Shown here: positions 11,801 to 23,200 of the stretch, in pieces
Position numbering within the stretch: the stretch's first letter is position 1
Layout of the letters: each line of letters opens with the position of its first letter
Assembly: GCA_946902875.1 (NCBI GenBank)
Contig: OX336341.1
Span: forward strand, 1,054,001-1,118,000
Direction of reading: 5' to 3'
From: Nematopogon swammerdamellus
Taxonomy: Eukaryota; Arthropoda; Insecta; Lepidoptera; Adelidae
Length of the DNA: 64,000 bases
Notes under the pieces: generated by a model
Seen by the model: only the letters and a program-made list of their open reading frames with translations
Database searches by the model: none
Told to the model about the DNA's origin: nothing
Position numbers and translations under genes: made by a program

Positions 11801-14800
11801 CATTCAACAATGACACAGACTGACGCACTCGGTGAGATAAGGAGGCTGGAGGAGTCCTTCAGAAATGATCTGAGCGCTTACTGGACCAGGCTCACTAACA
11901 TGGAAGCGGCTGATCAGAACGCGGCACCGGCAGGCACGCAGCCGTCCGTGCGTGATCAACTGCGGCATGACTTCGCTAGGTTCCAGTCCAGTGTGTGGGA
12001 TGCTATTGGATGCCTGCGGCGGAAGGCTGATGCTGCTACCATGGATTGGTCTTCTCTTCTTGACGCGGAGAACATCGACACTAAAGTCGAAATACTGGAA
12101 CATTCGTTGAACGCTCTGTATGACAAGCACGCACCAGTACGTCCCGTCAGAATGAGGCACACACCTGCACCATGGATGTCCGACGACATCCGTAAAATGA
12201 TGGCTCGTCGTGATGCCTTAAAACGCAAATACGGGCGCAAATCGACGGAGGAAAATCTTAAGTTATACAAGACTGCAAGGAATCGGTGCACTCAGATGTG
12301 TCGAAATGCAAAGCGCCGCCACATTTATGAGACTATTCAAGACTCACCCCACAAAAAATGTGGAAATTCCTACGCACCTTAGGTGTTGGGAAGGCTTCTC
12401 CACAGACTAGTCAGTCGATTGATCTTGATGGACTAAATAAACATTTCTCCACTTCACCATTTTCTATAGACCCTACCAAAAAATCGAACACTCTTTCTCA
12501 ATTGAACTCAGTTACACTTCCTACTAAGGATCAATTTATATTTTCTCAAGCCACTGACTGTGAAATAAAACAGATTATCCTCTCTATCACAAGTAAGGCT
12601 GTAGGCCCTGATGACATGAGTCGAGAACTCTTCGTCCCGATAATAGATAATATTATTCACATAATCTCTCACACAATAAACTATTCTTTATTATCGGGAA
12701 CGTTTCCAGAGTCATGGAAAAGAGCCTACATGATACCTCTGCCTAAAACTAGTACTCCCATTCAGTTTAAGGACTACCGCACTATCTCTATCCTTCCCTT
12801 TCTCTCAAAAGTGCTCGAGAGGGTAGTGCATTCTCAGTTATCCCTTTTCATATCCGTAAAGTCCCTCCTGAGCCCCTTTCAATCGGGATTTCGTCCGTCC
12901 CACAGTACCACTTCAGCTCTTGTCAAAATCACCGATGACATCCGCCACGCTATGGACGATAGGCAACTCACTCTATTAGTACTGCTAGATTTCAGCAGTG
13001 CTTTTAATACTGTCGATCATGACATTCTCATAGGTGTACTACGTTCTCTGAATATTTCACAGTCAGTACTTGAATGGTTTACTTCCTATCTCAAGGGTCG
13101 CCGGCAGTGTATCCGTGTCGATGACACACACTCACAGTGGTGTGATATCTCTGCCGGTGTACCCCAAGGCGGCGTACTTTCACCATTACTATTCTCAATT
13201 TTCATCAACAATATCGTTGTATCCTTTCGCTGCTTCTTCCATCTCTACGCCGATGACTTGCAGTTGTATCATCACTTTCATCTCGAAGACATTCAAAATG
13301 CTGTAAGGCTAATGAATGTCGATTTGGAACAAGCTCTCGACTGGGCTGTACGATACGGTCTGTTGGTTAACCCAACCAAAACCCAAGCCATCATAGTAGG
13401 ATCTCCCAAATTGTTGGCCAAGCTGGACAGAAATACACTTCCTCAGGTAGTTTTTGACGGCATAGCTGTTCCCTACAGCAATTGGGTCAAGAACCTAGGA
13501 CTTTTTATCGATGAATCTCTGTCATGGAGTAAGCAGGTGGCTGAGGTGAGTCGTAAAATCTATGGTAGCATGCATTCTCTGAAGCGATTAAAGAACTTCA
13601 TTCCTATGGGCACTAAAATAACGCTTGTTCAAGCACTTCTCTTCCCCATACTTGACTATGCAGATGTGTGTTATCTCGATTTGAATCAAGACCTTTTGAA
13701 TAAACTTGACAGGCTGCTTAATATGTGCATCCGCTACATCTTCGGTCTGCGCAAGTTCGATCATATCTCCGAATATCGAGCACGTCTTCAATGGCTTGAT
13801 ATAAGAAGCCGCAGGAATACTCACGTTCTGTCTCTTCTCTTCCGCACGCTGAATGACCCTAATTCTCCAAATTACATGAGTGAGCGGTTCAGCTACCTCT
13901 GTTCGCACGGTGTACCTTTAAGGTCGGCTGATAATCTTCTTCTAGCTATACCTGCTCACTCGCAGTCATTTTATACTCACTCATTCACTGTTGAAGCTGT
14001 ACGCTTGTGGAATAAACTGCCACGAGAGATACGTACTTCATCAACCATCCACTATTTTAAAAAACGGCTGCATGAAGTATATAGAACCTAGACGAATATT
14101 CTATTTACTTTAATGTTGGATGTAGGTACTTTGTATAATATCAATAATATCACTGCTATTTGGACAAAATGTATAGTATATGTTATATTTATAAATATAT
14201 ATTTGTGTATATATGTAAGCAGGTATAAGTATATTTTATATTTATTTATTTATTTATTTTGTATAATAGGTATGTATATTAATAATAATATATATGTAAG
14301 GAAGGACAGAGCAAATTCCTCTTTCGAATTATCTCGTATGCCTACATGCTCATTATCTCACCCCAAAGGTTAGTAGTAAGATATTGCCAATATTTGGCAA
14401 TAAACTCGCCTTTTTTAACCGACTTCCAAAAAAGGAGGAGGTTCTCAATTCGTCTGTATGTTTTTTTTTTTTTTTATTTTTTTTTTTATTTTTTTTTTTT
14501 TGTATGTTTGTAACACGATTTCTCCGTCAATTGAGGGCCGATTTAGAAAATTCTTTTTTTGTTAGTTAGGTCATACTTCCGAGGTGGTCCCATTTCAATT
14601 TTATCGAAATTGGTTCAGTGGTTTTCGAAAAATCAGCATAATACTATGGTGTGTGGTTACCTTCAGCAAAACTTGTGATGTGGTCGTTTTCGGCAATTTT
14701 CAGTTTGATAAATTAGTATGGTGTGTGGTTACCTTCAGCAAAACATTTGTGATGTGGACTTATTCAGCAATGTGCAGTCTGACACATATGGCGAATAATT

Positions 14801-17800
14801 CTGTACCACTTCAATCGATTTCGATTATTCGATTTCGATTATTCTTTTTTATGTAATATTACTAAAAAGAATGAAATAAAAACTGTTTTAAAAAATATTA
14901 AACCGATTTCCAAAAAACAAAAAAAAAAAAAACTAAAAAGTATTAAATACCTAATATTTTGAAATTTTCTCTGTCCTGTTGAAATACATGAATCGATATA
15001 CTAGTGATACATATTCGGACCCTTGTTTCATGAATATTCTAAATTTGAAATTTTTTTATCTTTTCCGACCGGCGCATAATTTATTATGGTACCTGGCCAG
15101 TACCTACTGTACCGAGTACCATCGAGCTGGTTTGATGATGGAGACAGAAGGTGGCCATAGGAACTCCTAAACTACACATGATAAACCCATCGTGTTTGGG
15201 CTCGTTGCATTTGTCTTCACGAGAAATTTACTTTAGACCTAAAAGATTCTCAATTCGACGGTATGTTTTCTTTTTTTGGATGTTTGTTACGCGATTACTC
15301 CGTCAATTGTGGGCCGATTTTGAAAATTCTTTTTTTTTTATTTGAAAGGGGATAACCCTGAGGTTTTTGAAGTGAAAACTTCTTTAGCGGCTCTTGGCAC
15401 TTTTTTAGGTGGGTAAAAATGTATAACTCGCGACATCGCGTCAGCGTCATTTTTAAAATGAAACCTTAAATCATTGCGTTAAGGGTTAAGTTAGAGTGGC
15501 ACGGGATCTGCCGGCACTCCCGGAGTGCAACTGTTAAGTAGGGTTCCGTAACACGTTTATGTCTGTCCATTCTACTAAGTTCTGCAAAATGAATGTAGGG
15601 TTCCGTAACATATGCATGTCTATCCGTTCTACTAAATTTTACAATTTTCAACCAAGGTCCTCCGACGGTTATTTTATAATAAAAGTAGGCTTCCGTAACA
15701 CGTTTATGTCTGTCCATTCTACTAAGTTCTGCAACATCACCTACAACGTCCGTGATTTCAGCCCATAACACCAGTGCCATGTCAGTGCTTCCCCCTTTGA
15801 TCGTGCTGACTACACTGAACTGGTCGGAAAACACAAACTATTTACATAGCCGTTTCGACCGACGTTTAATTCAGTGCGGTGGTACCAACCCGGGAAGGTT
15901 AAACCCTACCACCAAGTAAGATTACGAGGGAAGGGACTTACAGTTTTACGAGGAATCCGAACCTTGGTCAGCCTCCAACGGTCAGCGGTCATCTAAGTAC
16001 TGACCGCACCCAGCGTTGCTTAAAATTCAATAGCGACAGTTGACTGTCTGCACCACTGAGCTATCGAAGCTGACGTGGTCCTATTTTAATTGGGTCAAGA
16101 TCGGATTGGAAAGCGAGGCGGAATCGCGAGGCCGAAGGCCGAGCGATTCCGCCGAGTACATTAATAGCAAAAAATTACTAAAAAAAACTGTGAAATAAAA
16201 AAAAAGTTTTAAAAAACATAAAACCGACTTCCTAAAAAAAGTAAAACTAAAAAACTATTTAAAATAAAAATATAAAAACCGCCTTCAAAAATATATGAAA
16301 TAAAAACCTAAAAAAAAAAACGAACCCTAGAGTTGAAGGCGGTGCTAAAGCAAGCAAAATGATGCATGAAAGAAAACATGAGCGGATGATAATATCCTTT
16401 GTGATTTGTGTAGCCTTTTTAGCACCGCCTTCAACTCTAGGGTTCGTTTTTTTTTTTAGGTTTTTATTTCATATATTTTTGAAGGCGGTTTTTATATTTT
16501 TATTTTAAATAGTTTTTTAGTTTTACTGTTTTTAGGAAGTCGGTTTTATGTTTTTTAAAACTTTTTTTTTTGTACCATTATTTTGTATATTGGTGTACAA
16601 ATAAAGAATATTTACATTACATTACATCCTCTGAACTTTCCTGAACGGCTTTATTACACTTAGGTACGAGCCCCGGCTTGGCATAAATGTACGTGCACAC
16701 TTACCTACACCTGCTGCTTCACCGTTCGGAACCGGTGTAAAACTGTAGGTCTCTTCCCTAGGTAGGCTCAAATTGTTGCCGACTGGGTTGATACCACCGT
16801 ACTGGATGTAAGATGGCCGCGTAGCAGCCTCGGGGTTGTGTTCTCCTTTATTCCAGTATACCCAGTAATCCGAGGAAGTCTCCGGTATGGCACCTACCTT
16901 CTCGGAGGCGACATTGGCTGGTCGGAGCATGTGCTTTAGCCCCTCCGACTCAGCCACCCATAACGGATTACAGAAAAAAAAGTTGACACTTCTAAAGGCT
17001 ATTTACGAGACTCCAACTTCAAGTTAAGTCATTCAGTTTTAACCAGCATATCTGTGTGTCAGCCAATTATGTTTTGATATTGTTGGTTGTATGCATAAGA
17101 GAAGAAAAACGATATAACTTGCTGGCACATGGCACCTAACTGAGCGTGGTTTCGCGAGGAGAGGTGTTTTTGGCTCTGTCGAATGCACCATTGATCTCTC
17201 GGCACAGCGACCCATGTTGGTTCACATTAAAAAAACTATAAAATGTGTGTCCTTGTGCTGACATACACTTCGTGAAACTTCGATTCAGTCTGCCGGCACC
17301 GTTTAATATAGCCAGCGCACGTTGATTGCAGACGAGCTAACGAAATGGCTGACGGACGGCCAGTTCGGTGACCTGGTGTCCTCGGAGACGGAGAGCGCGC
17401 TGGCGGTGGGCGCGGCGCTGGACAGGAAGGCATACGGCTACCTGCGCACCAGGTGTGCGCTCCTAGCCGCCGCCTACAGGAAGATAACTGCCGGAGGCGA
17501 CGAGGCGAAGCTTGACACTTCGGTACATAGGTGAGTGCAGATAGTTTTTTTTTTATTACTTCCGATGCACTGTAAGCGATTAGAAGGAATGTTCGGGCGC
17601 GTCTTCGTGGATTGAACTTCAACCTCCAAAGCACGGACGTATCGTTGGTTCATTGAGCCTGTTTTATCGGTACTACTATGGCCGCTGCTCTGACGAACTT
17701 GCTTCCCTTATCACTCCTCCTCCTGTTCGCCTTCGCCAAACCCTCCTCAGCTCTGTTTTTGTCAGCCTCGATAGCTCAGTGGTCCAGACAGTCAACTATC

Positions 17801-18605
17801 GCTATTGAATGTTAAGCAATGCTGGGTGCGGTCAGCCCGTCCCGGTCCTTGGATGGGTGACCGCTGACCGTTGGAGGCTGACCGAGGTTCGGATTCCTCG
17901 TAAAACTGTAGGTCCCTTCCCTCCTATTCTTACTTGGTGGTAGGGTTTAACCCGCCCGGGTTGATACCACCGCACTGAATGAAACGTCGGTCCAAACGGC
18001 TATGTAAATAGTTTGTGTTTTCCGACCAGTTCAGTGTAGCCGGCACGATCAAAGGGGGAAGCACTGACATGGCACCTAGTTCACCCGGTGCTATGGGCTG
18101 ACATCACGGACGTTGTAGGTGATGTAGTCAACCGTGTCAGTTTCCATATAAAAAAAAACCGCCACACTCTCGCGGAACACCCCTTTGTGGTCGACACAGA
18201 AGAGTTCTTCGAACTGCACGTTTCTCTAAATCGTTCTTGTGCCGCACTGCAAAGGTGTGGAACGGGCTCCCAGGAAATATCTTTCCCCACTCCTACAATC
18301 CACGGATCTTCAAATCGCGGGTTAGTAGCCTTTCCCCAGCAACATTAGTCCACCTCCAAGCCGGACTGGCACCTCCTCGGGGGTGAAAGTGGCTGCGCCT
18401 GAGGCTTCGACCTCGGGCAGAGCCACCCAGTTCGGAAGCAATAATATATATTTTTTTAATATTATGTGTAATAATAATGTAATGTGATGTTGGTTTCAGG
18501 AGAAACATAAATCTACTGAAGGAGTGCGAGGTGAAGATTCTGGAGCGGGTGATAGAGCACAGCGGGCGGGTCCTGGAGCGACTAACCGAGCACGCAGCGG
18601 CGTGA
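8717..18605 (+). CDS. SETD3: SETD3 actin-histidine N-methyltransferase, C-terminal half (5 exons)
   Basis: Exons are 8717-8813, 8986-9797 (canonical part 9670-9797), 10730-10932, 17332-17530 and 18500-18605. All have GT/AG borders and matching phases, ending in TGA. The encoded stretch begins WAVS.VMTRQN, continues through the IPLWDMCNH motif and the FYG.RSN motif, and ends in an all-helical C-terminal part. This is the end of the SET domain followed by the RubisCO-LSMT-type substrate-binding domain. In human SETD3 the RQN asparagine (Asn255) and the LWD tryptophan (Trp273) set specificity for histidine, the NH pair binds S-adenosylmethionine and the FYG tyrosine lies in the active site; all are present here. 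The family methylates actin His73 in the cytoplasm. N-terminal exons lie left of the window. The C-terminus is shorter than in human. Introns hold a LINE, SINEs and the 2.15-kb blocks. The second exon is tandemly amplified. Confidence 0.92.
8905..9769 (+). repeat. 114-bp tandem array across a splice acceptor
   Basis: There is one decayed partial unit (8905-8985), six near-identical full units and the final canonical copy. Each unit holds roughly 83 bp of exon followed by about 31 bp of intron end with the acceptor AG. Unit 4 has a G-to-A change (Glu to Lys). Exon text GGAGTACGCTCGAATG resembles unit-end text GGATTATGCTGGAATG, so microhomology may have seeded the first duplication. Confidence 0.95.
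8986..9797 (+). CDS. SETD3: SETD3 amplified exon (canonical copy 9670-9797)
   Basis: The ITTDYNP..LARSECYAQRDFAAGQQILIFYG segment matches the human region holding the SET tyrosine. It is complete only in the last copy (9670-9797, donor CGG|GTACGC). Six earlier units of exactly 114 bp begin at 8986, 9100, 9214, 9328, 9442 and 9556. Each has its own TTGCAG|ATAACA acceptor, and all are open in the SETD3 frame. Using an upstream acceptor would add 38 residues per unit without a frameshift. In units 1-6 the text after the YG is replaced by the intron-derived LCWNVLQ. Confidence 0.85.
9820..10246. other. Intron sequence, no gene seen
   Basis: Non-coding text after the 9797 donor. It includes a degenerate stretch (9965-10150) with GCGTACGCCTCGTC and CGGAGAACGGGTCC that was not assigned. 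No supported exon was found. Confidence 0.4.
10247..10690 (+). repeat. LINE 3'-UTR fragment
   Basis: It shares long text with 38625-39022 and 58325-58520: GGTCATGGAGTAAGTTACTT, CTCTTAAACCGATCATCCGA, TCAGTTCCGGTTACG and GTTCCGCGCGCCGAAATAAA. It ends ATTTCACGCGAGCAAAGCC and GGCAAAAGCTAGT. No ORF remains. Confidence 0.75.
10730..10932 (+). CDS. SETD3: SETD3 exon at start of substrate-binding domain
   Basis: The acceptor is TTTGCAG at 10729 and the donor GCAG|GTCGGT at 10933. The phase joins GG+A from the previous exon into glycine (HNG|FVYPD). The LGVS.SD.L and LLAFVRVFSM segments match human SETD3. The exon is GC-rich and is followed directly by a minisatellite. Confidence 0.92.
10950..11470. 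repeat. 20/22-bp minisatellite
   Basis: About 25 head-to-tail copies of TTAACAACCAGCAACACAGC, alternating irregularly with a 22-bp form containing CCGCAGCAACACAGC. It begins within 20 bp of the SETD3 donor at 10933 and stays intronic. Open frames through it on both strands are repeat artefacts. Confidence 0.95.
11810..12382 (+). pseudogene. LINE ORF2 piece upstream of RT (endonuclease-RT linker)
   Basis: About 190 codons. The part just before the RT region carries APWMSDDIR..M..RD.LKRK and a basic Lys/Arg-rich stretch, which is typical text between the endonuclease and RT domains of CR1/Jockey-type LINEs. It overlaps the next ORF and changes frame at an A-run near 12352-12358, which looks like a one-base indel. 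The initiating Met is not a true start. Confidence 0.75.
12358..14091 (+). pseudogene. LINE reverse transcriptase
   Basis: 577 codons with RT landmarks in order: K.VGPDDMS (block 1), QSGFRPSHSTTSAL, the LLDFSSAFNTVDHD catalytic block, GVPQGGVLSPLLFSIFINN and LYADD at about 13243-13257. After RT come the LGLFID thumb region and a C-terminal RLWN.LP segment typical of CR1/Jockey elements. The family copies its RNA into DNA at the target site. The reading frame is intact from 12358 to the stop, but the upstream part is frameshifted and truncated, so this copy cannot be autonomous. Confidence 0.88.
14416..16571. mobile_element. 2.15-kb composite repeat block, copy B
   Basis: Near-identical to 6556-8705, including the nested SINE1 (about 15734-16076, -) and the terminal foldback unit (about 16192-16571). 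Differences are scattered single bases (for example GCGCATAAT versus GCGCTTAAT) and T-run lengths. It starts about 100 bp beyond the LINE end. Confidence 0.85.
15734..16076 (-). mobile_element. SINE1 nested in block B
   Basis: Same position, orientation and sequence as the SINE1 in block A. This shows a shared insertion before the block was duplicated. Confidence 0.85.
16625..16978 (+). mobile_element. SINE2, 5' part missing
   Basis: It contains CACCTGCTGCTTCACCGTTC, GGAACCGGTGTAAAACTGTA, the GCCGACTGGGTTGATACCAC block, TCTCCGGTATGGCACCTACC, GCTGGTCGGAGCATGTGCTT and the end CTCAGCCACCCATAACGG with an A-run. The tRNA-like head is not visible. Confidence 0.8.
17332..17530 (+). CDS. SETD3: SETD3 exon in C-terminal helical domain
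   Basis: The acceptor is GATTGCAG at 17331 and the donor CATAG|GTGAGT at 17531. The phase joins G+AC into Asp (DELTKWL). The LWTFLEDRASLLLKTY region of human SETD3 corresponds to the YLRTRCALLAAAYRK stretch here. Confidence 0.88.
17764..18155 (+). mobile_element. SINE1, full length
   Basis: The head has an A-box-like TAGCTCAGTGGT. A 5S-rRNA-like core follows (GTTAAGCAATGCTGGGTGCG, then CCTTGGATGGGTGACCG), then a B-box-like T arm (CGAGGTTCGGATTCCTCG). The body has TACTTGGTGGTAGGGTTTAA and CGGCTATGTAAATAG, and the tail is GTCAGTTTCCATATAAAAAA. Confidence 0.9.
18160..18450 (+). pseudogene. LINE C-terminal fragment
   Basis: The + strand reads FLCRTAKVWNGLPGNIFP and then NPRIFKSRV, the standard end of CR1/Jockey-type ORF2 proteins (RTA.LWN.LP...F....F..R). 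It lies in the last SETD3 intron directly after a SINE1 tail. Confidence 0.65.
18500..18605 (+). CDS. SETD3: SETD3 last coding exon
   Basis: The acceptor is GGTTTCAG at 18499 and the stop TGA at 18603-18605. The phase joins AG+G into Arg. It encodes an amphipathic helix (INLLKECEVKILERVIEH) and ends in HAAA. Downstream sequence is made of SINEs, so the 3' UTR is probably repeat-derived. The nearest obvious AATAAA-rich stretch lies near 19971-20000. Confidence 0.85.
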
Positions 18606-18654
18606 TGCTGATCTCCTAGACTAGCCCACAACCCACAACCAACACCCACCACCC

Positions 18655-19328
18655 ACTTCACCGTTCGGAACCGCGTGTAAAACTTTAGGTCCCTTCCCGT
18701 GCCCCTCACTGGGTGGGTGGTAGGCTCAAATTGTAGCCGACTGGGTCGGTACAAACGCACTGGATGTAAAATTTTTTTTTGTGGAAATTGACACGGTTGG
18801 CTACACCACCTACAATGTCCGTGATGTCAGCCCATAACACCGGGTGAACTAGGTGCCACGTCAGTGCTTCCCCCTTTTTGATCGTGCCGGCTACACTGAA
18901 CTGGTCGTAAGAAAACACAAACAATTTACATAGCCGTTTTGACCGACGTTTCATTCAGTGCGGAGGTACCAACCCGGGCTGATTAAACCCTACCACCAAG
19001 TAAGATTAGGAGGGAAGGGACCTACAGTTTTACGAGGAATCCGAACCTCGGTCAGCCTCCAACGGTCAGCGGTCACCCATCCAAGTACTGACCGCGCCCA
19101 GCGTTGCTTAACATTCAATAGCGACAGTTGACTATCTGCACCACTGAGCTATCGAGGCTGACTGAAGATGGCCGCATAGCGGCCTCAGTTGTGTTCTCTA
19201 GTACAGTATAGCCAGCAATTCAGGGAAGTCTCCGGTATGGCACCTACCTTCTCGGAGGTGATATTGGCTGGTCGGAGCATGTGCTTTGTCCCCTCTGACT
19301 CAGCCACACATACCGGTTTACATAAAAA
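18655..19328 (+). mobile_element. SINE2 split by a nested SINE1
   Basis: SINE2 text runs from CTTCACCGTTCGGAACCG to CACTGGATGTAAA (about 18768). It resumes at GAAGATGGCCGCATAGCGG (about 19164) and continues to the CACACATACCGGTTTACATA end with an A-run. The gap is filled by a reversed SINE1. Confidence 0.85.
18769..19163 (-). mobile_element. SINE1 inserted in SINE2, full length
   Basis: It has a T-run (reversed A tail), then TTGACACGGTTGGCTACACC, the whole body, AAGTACTGACCGCGCCCAGC and GAGCTATCGAGGCTGAC. The flanks TGTAAAAT and TGAAGATG are a poor target-site duplication. Confidence 0.9.
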
Positions 19329-19411
19329 AACACACACACAACTTATTCCTATTTTATATTGAACACATTGTTTGAACAATTTAACAATATGAACAAATTT
19401 AATTAAATGAA

Positions 19412-19970
19412 GGGAAGCACTGACATGGCACCAAGTTCACCCGGTGTTATGGGCTGACATCACGGATGTTGTAGGTGATGTAGCCAGTTCAGTTTCGTGT
19501 CAGTTTTCATAAAAAAAAAACAATATCCTCCTTATAGTATTTTTATTAACATGGTGTGTGTAGCCCCCTGCTACATCCTCGATTTCATCCACACACGTCA
19601 CGGTGGACTAGGTGCCGTGTCAGTGCTTCCCTTTTCGGTTATGCGGGCCACACTGAATTGGATGGAAAACACGAACCCACGAAACAAAAGTTTCGACCAA
19701 AGTTCATTCAGTGCGGTGTTACCAATCCGGACAGGTTACTCTATCATCGAACCCTCATAAGTTTATAAAACTAGCCACCGAATACTTTAAACAGAATAAT
19801 GTATAAATCAGGTACTGTAGATATAATGTTCTCTTTATCTTATTCATTATTATCCATTTATTATTATCATATTATTAACCTACTGTAAAGTATTGGATTA
19901 TATTATCTGTATTATTATTATTAACCTAACCTAAGAATTGGATATTATCTGTAAATAGGAGGTTTTTGAG

Positions 19971-20001
<31 letters not shown>

Positions 20002-20110
20002 ACCCAATCACCTAATATGGGATGGCAACTACAGTTTTACGTAGAACGTAAACCACGGCCAGCCTCAATTTGTCGAACGGTCACCCATCCAAAGTCCGTT
20101 TAAGTTATAT
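19412..20110. repeat. SINE1 fragments and (AATA)n tract
   Basis: A + SINE1 3' end lies at 19412-19525. A degenerate reversed SINE1 body lies at 19553-19745 and another reversed fragment at 20022-20110. An (AAAT)n run lies at 19971-20001. No gene is seen. Confidence 0.65.
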
Positions 20111-20256
20111 ACCTACAAGCAATGTTTAAGTATTTATTGAAATCATAATGAATGTCTTAACAAATTAACTATAGAGTAACAACTATAACTAAAAACTACT
20201 AAAAACTAAAAAACTTAACTACAAAATAAAATATAAACCTATAACCAATACAAAAC

Positions 20257-23200
20257 TTAATAACCCTCCTCCAGGTGTGACGATGTGGGCACTGTACCGA
20301 GGACGCTAGCGGCGTTGCCTCGCTGGATGGCCACACTGATACGCTGCCTCAGGAACTCGAGCGAACGTTGTTCTCCTGAAGCAGCGTACAGGGACATCCC
20401 GATGTCTTTCGCGAGCCGCTTTGCCTCCTCAGACCATGCCCCCATCGTCTCCACCGAAAATGCGGCGAAGATGTGCTGGTGTGCCACCGAACTGTATTTG
20501 GTGTGCTTGTGGCGGGCTGCAGTTTCAGCGGCTGCGCCGGCGCGCTTCGAGCATGCCTTAACGTGACTGCTGCACAGAGTATCGGCGCAGGTAGCATCCC
20601 ACACCAGTGACTTTCCCTCACGCCACGGGATGATGGTCATGCCATCTGGACGCTTACCATCGTCCCGGAATAGGCCCACTGGCTCCAGAGTTGAGGGAAA
20701 GCCGGCTGATACGAGTGATCTTTTTAATATGTCGTTGAGCATATGGTGACGTGGGATTCTACCCGCGCTCTTCTGGCAGCATAACCCGTGGTGCCCGAAT
20801 TCGTCAGCAGTATCGCCACATACACACCTGTGGAGAGCATTTGTTTTAGCGCCAAGACGCAGGGAGATGGCTATGCGGATGGAGTGCGGATCCAGGAGCA
20901 TGCCCGTTGTTGGCGAGGGTATAGCATGCAACCAGGACCCGGACTCTCTCTCACGCAACGCCAAAAGGCGCGCCTCGTCTGCGGGTGTTTTTTTTTCCAG
21001 TGAATCAAATATTTTTTCAATGATGGGTTTATCCCATATTTTCTGACTATTAGGTTCGCTGGGGGCATCGGTGCAGGAGGATAAATTCTTCCAGATCTCA
21101 AAAGCCTCTGTTTCACCGATCATTGGCTCCTCGGTGTTCTGTTTGGTTTTAGCGAGAATGTCTGTACAGAGAGTGCGGGTGCTGTGAACGGATGATAAGT
21201 ATGCCGGTGTGCAAATATCAACCAATTTTCTAATGCCCAAACCACCGTAACTTATTGGAAGCGATGCTTGTGTGAAATTAGTTAAATGTATATTTAAAAT
21301 GTTATTTAATGAATGTTGAATGATGTGGTCAAAATCGTGAAGAAGTGCATATGTCCAGGTAGGCGTGGTGCGCAACAAGTATGTGATCCTAGGGACTGAA
21401 AGGCAGTTCCTTAACAAAAAATATGCAATATGCGGATGAATTGTTTGCAATCTTTCAGTCATAGTTTTAAGAACAGTAAATTTTTTTTCCAACTCTGATT
21501 CAGTGGCTTCTTTAAAAATAGGTGCACCAAGAATGGTGAAATCGTTTCTGTTGATAATTTTAATGTCAGGTGCCAGATTACGAAATGAATTTACTATTGT
21601 GTGATTAGTGGAGTGATGAAAAAATAATTCACATTTAGAGGGATTGATTTCAAGACCAAGATTCTTTGATTCCCGTAAAAGTTTTTCAAAGTCGGAGAGT
21701 ACTGATTCCGGGTCACCTCCTAATGTACCATCGTCGAGGTACCAGACGTTCAACTCACTTGTTAATGTTTCGATGAGAGGATGAATGACCATACTAAATC
21801 CAGCGGGACCCAAAGGGTCGCCTTGTTGACAACCAACCTCTGACGAAATAACGTTATCACCGTAAAATAACGCAGATGGTGTGGCATAACATTGCCACAT
21901 GTATGCATATATAAGTGGTGCTTTATTCTTGATAGCCTGTAGTAGACAATCTCGCTCTATTGAGTTAAATGCATTTTTGTAATCTATTTTTAGTAATACA
22001 GTTGTATCTGCATGATGGCTTGAAATGAATTTTCTGGTGGCATGAACGGCTGCTTCACAACCACCTTTTGTTGCAAAACCTAACTGAATTGGACGAAAAT
22101 TTGAGCCTGTTTCAGAACTGATAGAGTGACATGATAATTTAGAAGCCAATCGTCTAAAGACATTACCGACTGCGATTGGGCGCAAACCACCATCCTTTTT
22201 TTTTAAAGCACAAAGTGAAGCACCATACATGTACTTCGTACATTGTGAGTTAATTCCGCCGGAAAGCATCATATTAATCAATGATGTGATCGAGTGGAGT
22301 AATCTCCCTCCTGCAGCGCCTGCTGAAAATGACACAAGATCCTTCAGGTGTTGTGGTCTAATACCATCTAAACCTCCAGCTGAGCCATTAGGAAAGTTCT
22401 TAATACAGTATAAGACATCATGTGCTTCTACTTTGAGATGTTCATCATCAGATTTAGGAGGCTCTGGAAGCTGGAGTGGCCTGGAAGGCTTCGGATGTTT
22501 TGACTGCAGAACACGAAGGGTTTCCGCGTCACATGGTGCAAAATCATCATTAGATGAAAGCACACGAACAGCGCCTCTTATGTCGCCATCTGCAACCTTA
22601 CTTTCAACCCTCTTACTGAGACTAGTTGTTCCTGCGACGTAGTTTGAGCTAGCATTCATGAACTGAGGGTTCGTAATATTTTCCTTTATGGCAACAGAAA
22701 TGGATTTATGTTTTGTGGAAGGGACTCTCAGCACGGAATAAGAATAGAGAAACAGGTTATGCCAAGCATCTATGGAGTTGGATTCGATACATTTGTCTAT
22801 AATATTGGTCAATTTGTCCGCAGCACAAATTCTTGCGCCTTTTGGGATCCGTTTTAGGACTTTAACATTTTGTCGGCAGCTAGATAACAAGGCATCAAAT
22901 GAATCTACACCTGTGCGTGGAGCGTCTGAGGCCGATTCAAGTGGGTTTATTAAAACAAGACATTTGTCTGCGTGTGCCTTTGATACGTGGATACGCAAAC
23001 CTCTGGCACCTTTGAAGCCCTGTCTGTGGCAGTGTGGGCATTCTGCAAGCTGAGTCTGACTGTTTTGCGACGTTTGTGAAAGAACTGAGCATAGTTGACA
23101 ATACCAATTAATACCTGATTTACCTCTGTCCTCAACTTCAGACTCCGTTAGGTTGACGCATACTGCATGGAACCATTTATTGCAACCAATGCACAAGATG

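Larger units (their letters stand above)
11810..14300 (+). mobile_element. 5'-truncated LINE (CR1/Jockey-like)
   Basis: It holds two coding pieces (11810-12382 and 12358-14091) from one retrotransposon ORF2. The endonuclease domain is missing at the 5' end. The 3' end is AT-rich, with a TTTATTTATTTATTTATTTT tract near 14240. It sits in the SETD3 intron in the same orientation as the gene. Confidence 0.85.

Noticed and set aside
17790..17880. 5S rRNA gene fragment
   Set aside because: The 5S-like text is an internal part of SINE1 and recurs in every full copy.
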